A stretch of DNA of 64,000 nucleotides from the NCBI RefSeq assembly GCF_965662675.1, contig NZ_CBFIIK010000001.1, positions 1-64,000 of the forward strand. The letters are read 5' to 3'. This document shows positions 34,877 to 43,266 of the stretch, one piece after another. Under the pieces are notes generated by a model. It was not told where the DNA came from. It ran no database searches and worked only from the letters and a program-made list of their open reading frames with translations. Source of the DNA: Roseicyclus sp965662675. GTDB lineage: Bacteria; Pseudomonadota; Alphaproteobacteria; Rhodobacterales; Rhodobacteraceae. Position 1 is the first letter of the stretch. Every line of letters begins with the position of its first letter. Both the position numbers and the translations under genes were made by a program.

Positions 34877-35602
34877 ATGAGATTGCAAACGTTGCTCCGT
34901 GCGGTCTTTCCGCCTGAATGCCTGTGTTGCGGCGCGCGGGTGGACAGTGACTTCGCGCTTTGCGGGTCGTGTTGGGGGCAAACGCCCTTCATCTTCGGGG
35001 CAGCCTGCGATTTGTGCGGCGTGGGGCTGCCCGGCCAGTCGATTGGGGGCGAGGCCCTGATCTGCGAGGATTGTCATGGTGTCGCACGGCCATGGGCGCG
35101 TGGACGCGCCGTGCTGCATTACGCCGATAACGGCCGCAAGCTCGTCTTGGGCTTGAAACATGCTGACCGGGCCGAAGTGGCCCGCGCCGCTGGCCCTTGG
35201 TTGGCGCGGGCAGGGGCCGATCTCTTGGCCGATGATCCCTTGATCGTGCCGGTCCCGCTGCATTGGCGGCGGCTAGCGATGCGGCGATTCAATCAAGCAG
35301 CGTTGCTTGCCAAGGCCTTGGCAAACGTTTCGGGGCGCGATTGGTTGGCCGATGGGTTGATCCGGCCGCACCACACCGCCACGCAAGATGGGCGTGACCG
35401 CGATGGGCGTTTCGCCAATCTCGACAGCGCGATCAGGGCCCATCCCCGTAATGGCGGGCAACTTTCCGGGCGCCGGGTGCTGTTGATCGACGATGTGATG
35501 ACCTCGGGGGCGACTTTTTCGGCCGCGACGCAGGCCTGTTTCAGTGCCGGGGCCGCGGCCGTTGACGTGATCGCACTGGCGCGCGTGGCCCGTGATGGCT
35601 AG
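34877..35602 (+). CDS. comF: ComF-family phosphoribosyltransferase-like protein
   Basis: A 241-residue cytosolic protein. An N-terminal zinc-ribbon has four CxxC-like pairs (CLCCGARVDSDFALCGSCW, CDLCG, CEDC). The C-terminal PRTase-type loop VLLIDDVMTSGAT lies near residue 204. ComF acts in DNA uptake; in relatives carrying gene-transfer agents it belongs to the recipient competence set. GGGGAA precedes ATG 34877. grxC and a MarR gene follow on the same strand. Confidence 0.88.
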   Translation: MRLQTLLRAVFPPECLCCGARVDSDFALCGSCWGQTPFIFGAACDLCGVGLPGQSIGGEALICEDCHGVARPWARGRAVLHYADNGRKLVLGLKHADRAEVARAAGPWLARAGADLLADDPLIVPVPLHWRRLAMRRFNQAALLAKALANVSGRDWLADGLIRPHHTATQDGRDRDGRFANLDSAIRAHPRNGGQLSGRRVLLIDDVMTSGATFSAATQACFSAGAAAVDVIALARVARDG

Positions 35603-35639
35603 ATCAAGGGAAAATCACGCCTTCTAAGGGGATGCGCGG

Positions 35640-35900
35640 ATGCCGAATATCGAGATCTACACATCGCCGCTATGCGGCTATTGCCATGCAGCCAAGCGCC
35701 TTTTGAGTGCCAAGGGTGCCAGTTTCGTCGAATATGATGTCTCGCGCGACCCCAAGCTGCGCCAAGAAATGATGGGCCGCGCCAATGGCCGCCATACTGT
35801 GCCGCAAATTTTCATCGGGACGCGCCATATCGGCGGGTTCGACGATATGGCAGCCCTTGACCGCGCAGGGAAACTCGACCCGCTTTTGACCGAGAATTGA
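35640..35900 (+). CDS. grxC: Glutaredoxin 3
   Basis: An 86-residue monothiol/dithiol disulfide reductase in the cytosol. The redox motif CGYC lies at about 12-15 (SPLCGYCHAAKRLLS), followed by the cis-Pro loop HTVPQIFIG and GGFDDMAALDRAGKLDPLL. It uses glutathione as reductant. AAGGGG precedes ATG 35640, 37 bp after comF. Confidence 0.94.
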   Translation: MPNIEIYTSPLCGYCHAAKRLLSAKGASFVEYDVSRDPKLRQEMMGRANGRHTVPQIFIGTRHIGGFDDMAALDRAGKLDPLLTEN

Positions 35901-35959
35901 GGGACTTGCGACCCTTCGCCCCCTTGCCAGATCGGGGTGATGGGTGGCTAGATCGCGCC

Positions 35960-36403
35960 ATGGCAAGCACGGAAGATCCCCTTTCCATCGCACTTTTCAG
36001 TGAGATGTTCATGGCCGACCAGCTGGCGCGGAACCGGCTGAGCCGTGCACTGCCCAAGGGGATGGAGTTGAGCCATTTCTCGGTGCTGAACCACCTTGCC
36101 GCGTCCAGTGAGGAAAAGACACCCGCACAGATCGCGCGGGTCTTTCATGTCACGCGCGGGGCGATGACCAACACGCTCAACCGGCTGGAATGGGCGGGGT
36201 ATGTGCATATCCGGCCTGATTGGGATGATGCGCGTCGCAAGCTTGTGTCGATTAGCCCCGCAGGGCGGCGGGCGCGCGAAGCGGCCATCAGCGTCATCGC
36301 TCCGATCTTGTCGGAGGTCGTGCGCGAGATCGGCACCGAGCGCGTGCGCCAAGCCATTCCCGTGATCCGCGAGATGCGCCTGAGGCTGGAAGACGACGCC
36401 TAG
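35960..36403 (+). CDS. MarR-family transcriptional regulator
   Basis: A 147-residue winged-HTH protein. Helices before the wing show LSHFSVLNHLAAS, then IARVFHVTRGAMTNTLNRLEWAGYVHIR as the recognition helix and DWDDARRKLVSISPAG as the wing. The ligand and targets are unknown. ATG 35960 is 59 bp after the grxC stop; the frame is open to 35897, but that extension lacks family features. It overlaps the convergent ubiG stop by 4 bp. Confidence 0.87.
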   Translation: MASTEDPLSIALFSEMFMADQLARNRLSRALPKGMELSHFSVLNHLAASSEEKTPAQIARVFHVTRGAMTNTLNRLEWAGYVHIRPDWDDARRKLVSISPAGRRAREAAISVIAPILSEVVREIGTERVRQAIPVIREMRLRLEDDA

Positions 36404-37146
36404 CCCCGTTTCACCGATGCCGTGACGTAATTCACCGACAGGTCGCGCGTAGATATCGACCAGCCCCAGGTCAGCTTGTTGAACACGAATCCCTTGCGAT
36501 CCACCGGGTCGAGGCCCGCCTGCCGGATCAGCGCGTAAAGCTCATCGGGGGTGATGAATTTCGCCCATTCATGGGTGCCCTTGGGCAGCCAGCGCATCAC
36601 GTATTCCGCCCCCACGATCGCCATGAGAAAGCTTTTCGGATTGCGGTTGATGGTCGAGCAGATCATCAGCCTGTCGGGTTTCAAAAGCTGCTGACAAGCG
36701 GTCAGATAGGCCAGCGGGTCGGCCACATGTTCGACCACCTCCATGTTCAGCACGACATCGAATTGCTCGCCCGCATCGGCCAGCGCCTCGGCGGTGGTGT
36801 GGCGGTAATCGATGTTGAGCCCCGATTGTTGTGCGTGGATCTGGGCCACGGGAATATTGCGCGGTGCGGCATCCGCCCCCACCACATCGGCACCCAGCCG
36901 CGCCATCGGTTCGGACAAAAGCCCCCCGCCGCAGCCGATATCGAGGATGCGCAACCCTGCGAAAGGCAAAGCCGTTGTCAGATCGCGCCCGAATTCCGCC
37001 GCGATCTGGCGGGTGATGTAATCAAGCCGCGTGGGGTTGAGCATATGCAGCGGTTTGAACTTGCCGTTCGGATCCCACCATTCGGTGGCCATCGCCTCGA
37101 ATTTGGCGATTTCGGCGTCATCGACGGTTTGGTTGACCTGTGGCAT
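36400..37146 (-). CDS. ubiG: Ubiquinone O-methyltransferase UbiG
   Basis: A SAM enzyme that does both O-methylations in ubiquinone synthesis (3-demethylubiquinol and an earlier intermediate). The 248 residues have the typical start TVDDAEIAKFEAMATEWWDP, motif I LDIGCGGGLLSEPMARLGA near residue 70, VVEHVADPLAY and the C-terminal GWSISTRDLSVNYV. GAGGGAAG precedes ATG 37146. It is divergent from the iminopeptidase gene 70 bp away. Confidence 0.95.
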   Translation of the reverse strand: MPQVNQTVDDAEIAKFEAMATEWWDPNGKFKPLHMLNPTRLDYITRQIAAEFGRDLTTALPFAGLRILDIGCGGGLLSEPMARLGADVVGADAAPRNIPVAQIHAQQSGLNIDYRHTTAEALADAGEQFDVVLNMEVVEHVADPLAYLTACQQLLKPDRLMICSTINRNPKSFLMAIVGAEYVMRWLPKGTHEWAKFITPDELYALIRQAGLDPVDRKGFVFNKLTWGWSISTRDLSVNYVTASVKRG

Positions 37147-37215
37147 GGAATCTTCCCTCACATTCTGTCACTTTGATCGCGGCGGACCATCATTGTCGGT
37201 CTATATAGGAGTGGC

Positions 37216-38205
37216 ATGGACAAGTTCTCCGGCCAAAAGCGCGCAGTCGCCCATCTTTACCCGCCGATCGATCCCTTCGATCAGCGCATGCTGGATGTGG
37301 GTGATGGGCATCACATTTATGTCGAGCAAGTCGGCAACCCCGATGGTGCGCCGGTCATTGTGCTGCATGGTGGGCCGGGTGGGGGCTGTAGCCCCGCGAT
37401 GCGGCGCTATTTCGACCCAGAGCTGTGGCGCATCATCTTGTTCGATCAGCGAGGTTGTGGCCGATCGCGGCCCCATGCCAGCGTGCGCGCCAATACCACA
37501 TGGCACCTCGTCGCCGATATCGAGCGTATCCGCCACACGCTGGGCATCGAACGCTGGGCGGTTTTCGGCGGAAGTTGGGGGGCCACGCTTGGCCTGATCT
37601 ATGCGCAGGCGCACCCTGAACATGTCGCCTATCTGGCGCTGCGGGGTGTCTTCTTGTCGATGCAGCGCGAGCTGGATTGGTTCTATGGCGGCGGTGCCGG
37701 GCAATTCTGGCCGGACCAATGGGGCCGGTTCGTCGCCATGATCCCCGAAGAAGAGCGTGGCGATCTGATCGCGGCCTATAACCGGCGGCTGTTTTCCGGC
37801 GATCTGATGATCGAGACCCGCTATGCGCGCGCTTGGGCGGCATGGGAAAATGCGCTGGCCTCGATGGAAAGCGACGGTGGCGGTGGCGAGGGGCCGGCCG
37901 ATTACGCCCGTGCCTTTGCGCGGCTTGAGAACCATTACTTCGTGAACAAGGGTTTTCTGGAGGTCGATGGCCAGATCTTGCGCGACCTGCACCGGATCGC
38001 GCAAATCCCCGGCACCATCGTGCAGGGCCGCTACGATATGATCTGCCCGCCGCTTTCGGCCTTTCGGCTGGTCAGCGGTTGGCCTTCGGGGCGGCTGCAT
38101 ATGATCAAGGCGGCGGGCCATGCCCTTTCAGAGCCGGGTATCAGCCAAGAGCTTGTCCGCGTGATGGGGCAGGTCGGGGAAAAGCGGGTGAAGTTCGGTT
38201 TGTGA
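37216..38205 (+). CDS. pip: Prolyl iminopeptidase
   Basis: A 329-residue alpha/beta hydrolase that removes N-terminal Pro. The signatures are VLHGGPGGGCSP (oxyanion loop) near 49, FGGSWGATLGL (nucleophile Ser) near 118, DQRGCGRSRPH and a late His in AGHALSEPGI. AGGAG stands 4-5 bases before ATG 37216. The last 65 bp overlap the C-terminal codons of the opposing dnaE2, an unusually long overlap that coincides with the truncated end of that gene. Confidence 0.93.
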   Translation: MDKFSGQKRAVAHLYPPIDPFDQRMLDVGDGHHIYVEQVGNPDGAPVIVLHGGPGGGCSPAMRRYFDPELWRIILFDQRGCGRSRPHASVRANTTWHLVADIERIRHTLGIERWAVFGGSWGATLGLIYAQAHPEHVAYLALRGVFLSMQRELDWFYGGGAGQFWPDQWGRFVAMIPEEERGDLIAAYNRRLFSGDLMIETRYARAWAAWENALASMESDGGGGEGPADYARAFARLENHYFVNKGFLEVDGQILRDLHRIAQIPGTIVQGRYDMICPPLSAFRLVSGWPSGRLHMIKAAGHALSEPGISQELVRVMGQVGEKRVKFGL

Positions 38206-41095
38206 GTAATCGCCCGTCGATCCCCGGGCTCAGCCGGTCGCGGATCAGCGCCACGGGATGCGATCTGAGCGTCAGGCGCATGGCGACGTAATCCTCGACT
38301 ACGGCCTCGCCTTCGGTCATCGCGGGCAAGTGGGCCGAGGCTTCCACGATTCCTTCCCCATCCAGATCGCCCGAGAACAGCGGCAATTCCTTTTTCGGCA
38401 CCAAGGCGCGGGCGGCCCAAAGCGCATCGCGGCGGCTGATGCCCATCGATGCGAAAGCATCCGCCTCGGCCAGAATGGTGAGCGTTCTTGCCGCCAGACC
38501 AGCACGCCGCCAGACATCCTCGAGCGTGGTATAGCCATTGCCGCGCGCGGCGATCAGCCAATCGGCCTCATCCTCGCGCATGGCCTTGATCTGGCGAAAC
38601 CCAAGACGAAGCGCCAGATCGCCGCGCTCGGTGCGTTCCATCACATTGTCCCAATGCGAGCGGTTGATGCAGACTGGCCGCACCATGACCCCATGTTCGC
38701 GGGCATCGCGCACGATCTGGGCGGGTGCATAGAACCCCATCGGTTGGGAATTCAAAAGCGCGCAGGCAAAGATGCCGGGATGGTGGCGTTTCAGCCAGCT
38801 TGAGGCATAGACCAAAAGCGCGAAGCTGGCCGCATGGCTTTCGGGAAAGCCGTAGCTGCCGAACCCCTCGATCTGGGAAAAGCAGCGTTCGGCGAAACCA
38901 TCATCATAGCCGTTGGCGCGCATGCCGCGCAGGAAGCGGGTGCGGAACTCGGCCACATGCCCATGCTTCTTGAAGGTGGCGAGCGCCCGGCGCAGCCCGT
39001 CGGCCTCCTCAGGGGTGAAGCCCGCGCCGGTGATGGCGATCTGCATCGCCTGTTCCTGGAACAGCGGCACGCCCAGCGTTTTGCCCAAGACGCGGCCCAG
39101 CGCGTCGGAGGGAAAGCTGACCGCCTCCTCGCCATTGCGCCGCCTTATGAACGGGTGGACCATGTCGCCCTGAATGGGGCCGGGGCGAATGATCGCCACT
39201 TGGATCACCAGATCGTAGAAACAGCGCGGGCGCATGCGCGGCAGGAAATTCATCTGTGCCCGGCTTTCGACCTGAAAGACGCCCAGCGTGTCGGATTTGC
39301 ACAGCATATCATAGACTGCCGGGTCTTCGGGCGGCAGGGTCGCCAGCGTGTAATCGGCCTGATGATGCTGGCGCAGAAGGTCGAAAGCCTTTCTTATACA
39401 AGAAAGCATCCCAAGGGCGAGGATATCGACCTTGAGGATGCCAAGCGCGTCGATATCATCCTTGTCCCATGCGATGACGGTGCGGTCCTCCATGCTGGCA
39501 TTCTCGATCGGCACCAGTTCGTCCAGCCGCCCTTCGGTAATGACGAAGCCGCCGACATGCTGGGACAGGTGCCTTGGAAAGCCGATGATTTCTTCGATCA
39601 GCGCCATGGTCTGCTGCAGGCGCGGGCTGTCGGGGTCGAGCCCGATTTCGCGCAGCCGGGAGAGTTCCGGCCCGGTCTTGGACCATGACCCCCAGATTTG
39701 CGAGGACAGCGCCGACAGCACATCCTCGGATAGGCCCATGGCGCGGCCCACCTCGCGCACGGCACGCTTGCCGCGATAGTGGATCACGGTGGCGCATAGC
39801 CCCGCGCGATGGCGGCCATAGCGGTCATAGATGTGCTGGATCACTTCCTCGCGGCGCTCATGTTCGAAATCGACATCGATATCGGGTGGTTCGCCCCGCG
39901 CCTCGGATACGAAGCGCTCGAAGACCATCGTGCCGATCTCGGGGGAAACGCTGGTCACCCCCAGCGCATAGCAGGTGATGGAATTGGCCGCCGACCCGCG
40001 CCCTTGGCACAAGATGCCGCGCGACCGGGCAAATTCCACGATGTCGTTCACGGTCAGAAAATAGGGCTCATACCCCAGCTTACCTATTAGGCGCAGCTCG
40101 TGTTCCAGTTGGGTTTGCGCGCGCTCGGGGATGCCTTGGGGATAGCGCCATGCCAGCCCCGCCTGCGCCAGCCGCCGCAAGCGGTCGGCGGCGGTTTCCC
40201 CATCCGCGATTTCCGAGGGGTATTCGTAGCGCAAGCTGGCGATGTCGAAGCGCAGGCTTTCGGCGATCTGGGCCGCGCGGTCCACCGCGTCGGGGTGGTC
40301 GCGAAAGATGCGCCGCATCTCGCCCTCGCCGCGCAGGCGTTGTTCGGCATTGGCAAGGGCATGGGTGCCCAGATCCTCGACCCGCACGCCTTGCCGGATA
40401 CAGGTCAGGATATCGGTCAGCCGGCGGCGGCCCCCATGATGCATGATCGGCCGGGCCGAGGCGACGGGCCGCAGGTCAAGCGATTGCGCCAGCATACGCG
40501 CCGCGGTGAAACGGCCCTCATCTTGCCCGTCATAGGCGGGCGCCATTAACAGGTGCATCTGTGGCTTTCGCGCGGCGACAAGCCGCGCGGCCTCGCGCCG
40601 CCATTCAGCGCTTGGCTGATCAGGGGAATGTAGCAACAGCGCCAAACCATCGGCAAATTCCAGCACATCGTCAGCGGTCAGGTGGCAATCACCCTTTTTC
40701 GCGCGCCGCCGCCCCGCCGAGAGGATGCGGCACAGGTTTCCCCATCCCAGCCTGTCACGCGGCAGGGCGGTCAGGGTCAGCCCACCCGTCAGCACCAGAC
40801 AAGCGGCGGGCATCAGGCGCGGCAGATGGTCGATGGGCGCGCGCGGGGGCGGGGGCAGATGGGCGGGCTTGGGCGGACCGATGGGATCGGCGCGGGCGGA
40901 TTTGGCATCCGCGATTTCTTGCCCGATCTTTTTCAGCTCTGACCACGCGCGCACGATGCCCGAGACCGAGTTCACATCGGCAATCGCGATGGCCGAAAGC
41001 CCCAGAAGCGCCGCACGCCTTGCATATTCCTCGGGGTGCGAACCGCCGGTGAGGAAGGTGAAATTGGAGGTGATGGACAGTTCCGCGAATCCCAT
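38141..41095 (-). CDS. dnaE2: Error-prone DNA polymerase DnaE2 (ImuC), apparently lacking the OB domain
   Basis: A 984-residue C-family polymerase for SOS translesion synthesis. A PHP domain (about 1-250), a Pol III alpha palm with PDIDVDFEHERREEV near 403, FVSEARGEP and RRPGPI-type regions, and an HhH/C-terminal region up to LTLRSHPVALIRD are visible. Family members usually continue about 100 residues with an OB fold; here the reading frame runs into sequence antisense to the 3' end of pip and stops. No imuA or imuB is nearby. ATG 41095 is chosen because a LexA-like box lies 13 bp upstream; the GTG at 41113 would place that box over the start. Confidence 0.85.
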   Translation of the reverse strand: MGFAELSITSNFTFLTGGSHPEEYARRAALLGLSAIAIADVNSVSGIVRAWSELKKIGQEIADAKSARADPIGPPKPAHLPPPPRAPIDHLPRLMPAACLVLTGGLTLTALPRDRLGWGNLCRILSAGRRRAKKGDCHLTADDVLEFADGLALLLHSPDQPSAEWRREAARLVAARKPQMHLLMAPAYDGQDEGRFTAARMLAQSLDLRPVASARPIMHHGGRRRLTDILTCIRQGVRVEDLGTHALANAEQRLRGEGEMRRIFRDHPDAVDRAAQIAESLRFDIASLRYEYPSEIADGETAADRLRRLAQAGLAWRYPQGIPERAQTQLEHELRLIGKLGYEPYFLTVNDIVEFARSRGILCQGRGSAANSITCYALGVTSVSPEIGTMVFERFVSEARGEPPDIDVDFEHERREEVIQHIYDRYGRHRAGLCATVIHYRGKRAVREVGRAMGLSEDVLSALSSQIWGSWSKTGPELSRLREIGLDPDSPRLQQTMALIEEIIGFPRHLSQHVGGFVITEGRLDELVPIENASMEDRTVIAWDKDDIDALGILKVDILALGMLSCIRKAFDLLRQHHQADYTLATLPPEDPAVYDMLCKSDTLGVFQVESRAQMNFLPRMRPRCFYDLVIQVAIIRPGPIQGDMVHPFIRRRNGEEAVSFPSDALGRVLGKTLGVPLFQEQAMQIAITGAGFTPEEADGLRRALATFKKHGHVAEFRTRFLRGMRANGYDDGFAERCFSQIEGFGSYGFPESHAASFALLVYASSWLKRHHPGIFACALLNSQPMGFYAPAQIVRDAREHGVMVRPVCINRSHWDNVMERTERGDLALRLGFRQIKAMREDEADWLIAARGNGYTTLEDVWRRAGLAARTLTILAEADAFASMGISRRDALWAARALVPKKELPLFSGDLDGEGIVEASAHLPAMTEGEAVVEDYVAMRLTLRSHPVALIRDRLSPGIDGRLLTNRTSPAFPRPAPSRGQALG

Positions 41096-41107
41096 GGGGC
41101 GGAGTAT

Positions 41108-41122
41108 ATTCACCTTTTGTTC
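41108..41122 (-). promoter_or_regulatory. LexA-like SOS box upstream of dnaE2
   Basis: On the plus strand ATTC, ACCTTTT, GTTC: one mismatch from the alphaproteobacterial SOS box GTTC-N7-GTTC. Spacing to ATG 41095 is 12 bp, and dnaE2 is a classic SOS gene, so LexA control is likely but untested. Confidence 0.5.
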
Positions 41123-41149
41123 TCTTGTGGAGGGGCATGAACCACCCCG

Positions 41150-41305
41150 CTAGATCGGTGGGATCATATCGGCACGCAGGTCGTGAACTGGATCGCCGGG
41201 CGCGCAGGGTTCCCCCGAAATCGGGTAACGGGTGGGCGGCGTAGCGGCGCAACCCGACAGCCATATCAGAAAAAAACCAAGAATCACGGCGGCGATCAGC
41301 TTCAC
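41150..41305 (-). CDS. Small lipoprotein (51 aa), unknown function
   Basis: A frame with GTG start at 41305 and the purine stretch GAAAGGG upstream. MKLIAAVILGFFLIWLSGC is a full lipoprotein signal with the lipobox LSGC, leaving a mature peptide of 33 residues with two acidic clusters (GEPCAPGDPVHDLRADM) and a second Cys. It sits between dnaE2 and the rppH region. Function unknown. Confidence 0.65.
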   Translation of the reverse strand: MKLIAAVILGFFLIWLSGCAATPPTRYPISGEPCAPGDPVHDLRADMIPPI

Positions 41306-41430
41306 GACAGGCCCTTTCGGAGAGGGGGCCGCCATCGTTGGCCCATCCCCACATGGAAAAACAGCCTGCACAGTATGCTACGCGCGCACCCCGCGATCCT
41401 TGACGGCACGCAACGCTTTTGATGTGGCGA

Positions 41431-41910
41431 TCAGAGCAACCCGAATTCGGCCAGAACCGCTTGGTAGATCGGGCGTTTGAAGGGCACGATCAGTTCCAGC
41501 AATTCCGCCCCGCGCATCCAGCGCCAGTCGGAGAATTCGACATCCTGATGCGTCAGGTCGATCACGCCATCGGGCGCGGTCAGCTCGAAACGCACCCATT
41601 TCTGCGCTTGCCCGCGATAGCGGCCCTTCCAGCGGGTCGGAACGACATCGATCGGCAGGTCGTAGTGGTGCCAATCGGCGGTCTCGGCCACCGGCCGCAC
41701 CGCATCACGGCCTACCCCGGTTTCCTCCAGCAATTCGCGATAGGCGGCCTCCAGCGGGGTTTCACCATCATCAATGCCGCCCTGTGGCATCTGCCATGCG
41801 GGGGTGTCCATATCGGCGCGTTGGCCGGCAAAGACGCGGCCATCGGCATGGGTCAAGACCACGCCGACGCAGGGCCGATAGGGCAGGCGCGCGATGTCTT
41901 CGGGTGTCAC
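41431..41910 (-). CDS. rppH: RNA pyrophosphohydrolase
   Basis: A 159-residue Nudix enzyme that removes pyrophosphate from 5'-triphosphate RNA and triggers decay. The Nudix box GGIDDGETPLEAAYRELLEE lies near residue 38; PYRPCVGVVLTHADGRVFAGQR before it is RppH-typical. I prefer GTG 41910 (MTPEDIARLPYRP), five bases after the ctpA stop, giving the usual length of about 160; a TTG 24 bases upstream overlaps ctpA. It is the last gene of the gpmI-envC-ctpA-rppH run. Confidence 0.93.
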   Translation of the reverse strand: MTPEDIARLPYRPCVGVVLTHADGRVFAGQRADMDTPAWQMPQGGIDDGETPLEAAYRELLEETGVGRDAVRPVAETADWHHYDLPIDVVPTRWKGRYRGQAQKWVRFELTAPDGVIDLTHQDVEFSDWRWMRGAELLELIVPFKRPIYQAVLAEFGLL

Positions 41911-41914
41911 CGGG

Positions 41915-43249
41915 TCAGTTGCCCCGCGGGCCAAGCGCGTTGAGGCCGGTCAGGATGTCGATGGCATAGGCCAGCTGGTAATCCTCGTTGCGCAGGCGGG
42001 CTGTCGCCTCGGCGATTGCCTGTTCCTCTTCGAGTTGGCGCAATTCATCCTCGGACAGGGTCGAATTCTCGATCGCCCCACGCAGGCTTGCCTCGTTGCG
42101 GCGGTTTTGGGCCTCTTCTTCATCCTCGGTGGTTTCCACGGCGGGGCGTTGTTCGACCAAGATATCGGGCGCAATGCCCAGCGCTTGGATCGAGCGGCCC
42201 GAGGGCGTGTAGTAAAGCGATGTCGTCAGACGCATCGCGCCATTGCCCGCAAGCGGCATGATCGACTGTACCGAGCCCTTGCCAAAGCTGTTGGTGCCGA
42301 CGACCACGGCGCGGCGGTGATCTTGCAGCGCGCCCGCCACGATTTCCGATGCCGAGGCAGAGCCGCCGTTGATCAGCACCACCATCGGCAGTTCGGTGAT
42401 CAGGTCGCCAGGTGTGGCGTTGTAGCGTTCACCATCTTCGGGGCGGCGGCCACGGGTCGAGACGATCTCGCCTTGATCGAGAAAGGCGTCCGAAACACGG
42501 ATCGCCTGGCTCAGCAACCCGCCGGGGTTGTTGCGCAGGTCAAGCACCACACCGTTCAGATTCTCAAGGCCGCCGATATCAGTGATCAAGCCGCGCAGAC
42601 CTTCTTCGAGATTGGGATAGGTCTGATCGTTGAAGGTCGAAACGCGCACGATTGCGGTATTGCCTTCAAGCCGCGCCCGCACTGCCGTCAGGCGGATGCG
42701 GTCGCGCACGATCGTAATATCAAAGGGCTGATCGCGGCCTTCGCGGACCACGGTGATGGTGATCTCCGAGCCGACCGGCCCGCGCATCATGTCGACGGCC
42801 TGTTCCAATGTCAGGCCGAGCAGCGCCTCACCATCGACATGGGTAATGAAATCGCCCGCCTCGACGCCGGCTTCCATTGCCGGGGTGTCATCCATGGGCG
42901 TGATAACGCGCACAAAGCCATCTTCTTGCGTCACCTCGATCCCGAGACCGCCGAACTCACCCCGTGTCTGGACCTGCATATCGCTGAAGTCATTGGGCGG
43001 CAGGTAGCTGGAATGCGGATCGAGCGAGGTAAGCATGCCATTGATCGCCGCTTCGATCAGCGCGGCCTCGTCGACATCCTCGACATAATTGGCGCGGATG
43101 CGTTCGAAGATATCGCCGAAAAGGTCGAGCTGCTCATAGACCGAGGCATTGGCACGGTCCTCTTGCGCGATCAGCGGCCCTGCGACCTGCGTGCTCAGCG
43201 CGACCCCGCCCGTGATGCCACATATGGCGGCGATGATCAGCTTATTCAT
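41915..43249 (-). CDS. ctpA: Carboxy-terminal processing protease CtpA (S41)
   Basis: A 444-residue periplasmic Ser-Lys protease of the S41 family. Signal/anchor AAICGITGGVALSTQVAG, PDZ domain (about 85-165, GGLGIEVTQEDG), and catalytic sites NGGSASASEI (Ser near 293) and GKGSVQS (Lys near 318). The C-terminal tail is Glu-rich and predicted helical. In relatives CtpA trims peptidoglycan-related lipoproteins. AAGGA precedes ATG 43249, 17 bp after the upstream envC-like gene. Confidence 0.94.
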   Translation of the reverse strand: MNKLIIAAICGITGGVALSTQVAGPLIAQEDRANASVYEQLDLFGDIFERIRANYVEDVDEAALIEAAINGMLTSLDPHSSYLPPNDFSDMQVQTRGEFGGLGIEVTQEDGFVRVITPMDDTPAMEAGVEAGDFITHVDGEALLGLTLEQAVDMMRGPVGSEITITVVREGRDQPFDITIVRDRIRLTAVRARLEGNTAIVRVSTFNDQTYPNLEEGLRGLITDIGGLENLNGVVLDLRNNPGGLLSQAIRVSDAFLDQGEIVSTRGRRPEDGERYNATPGDLITELPMVVLINGGSASASEIVAGALQDHRRAVVVGTNSFGKGSVQSIMPLAGNGAMRLTTSLYYTPSGRSIQALGIAPDILVEQRPAVETTEDEEEAQNRRNEASLRGAIENSTLSEDELRQLEEEQAIAEATARLRNEDYQLAYAIDILTGLNALGPRGN

Positions 43250-43266
43250 TGCATCCATCCTTCGTC

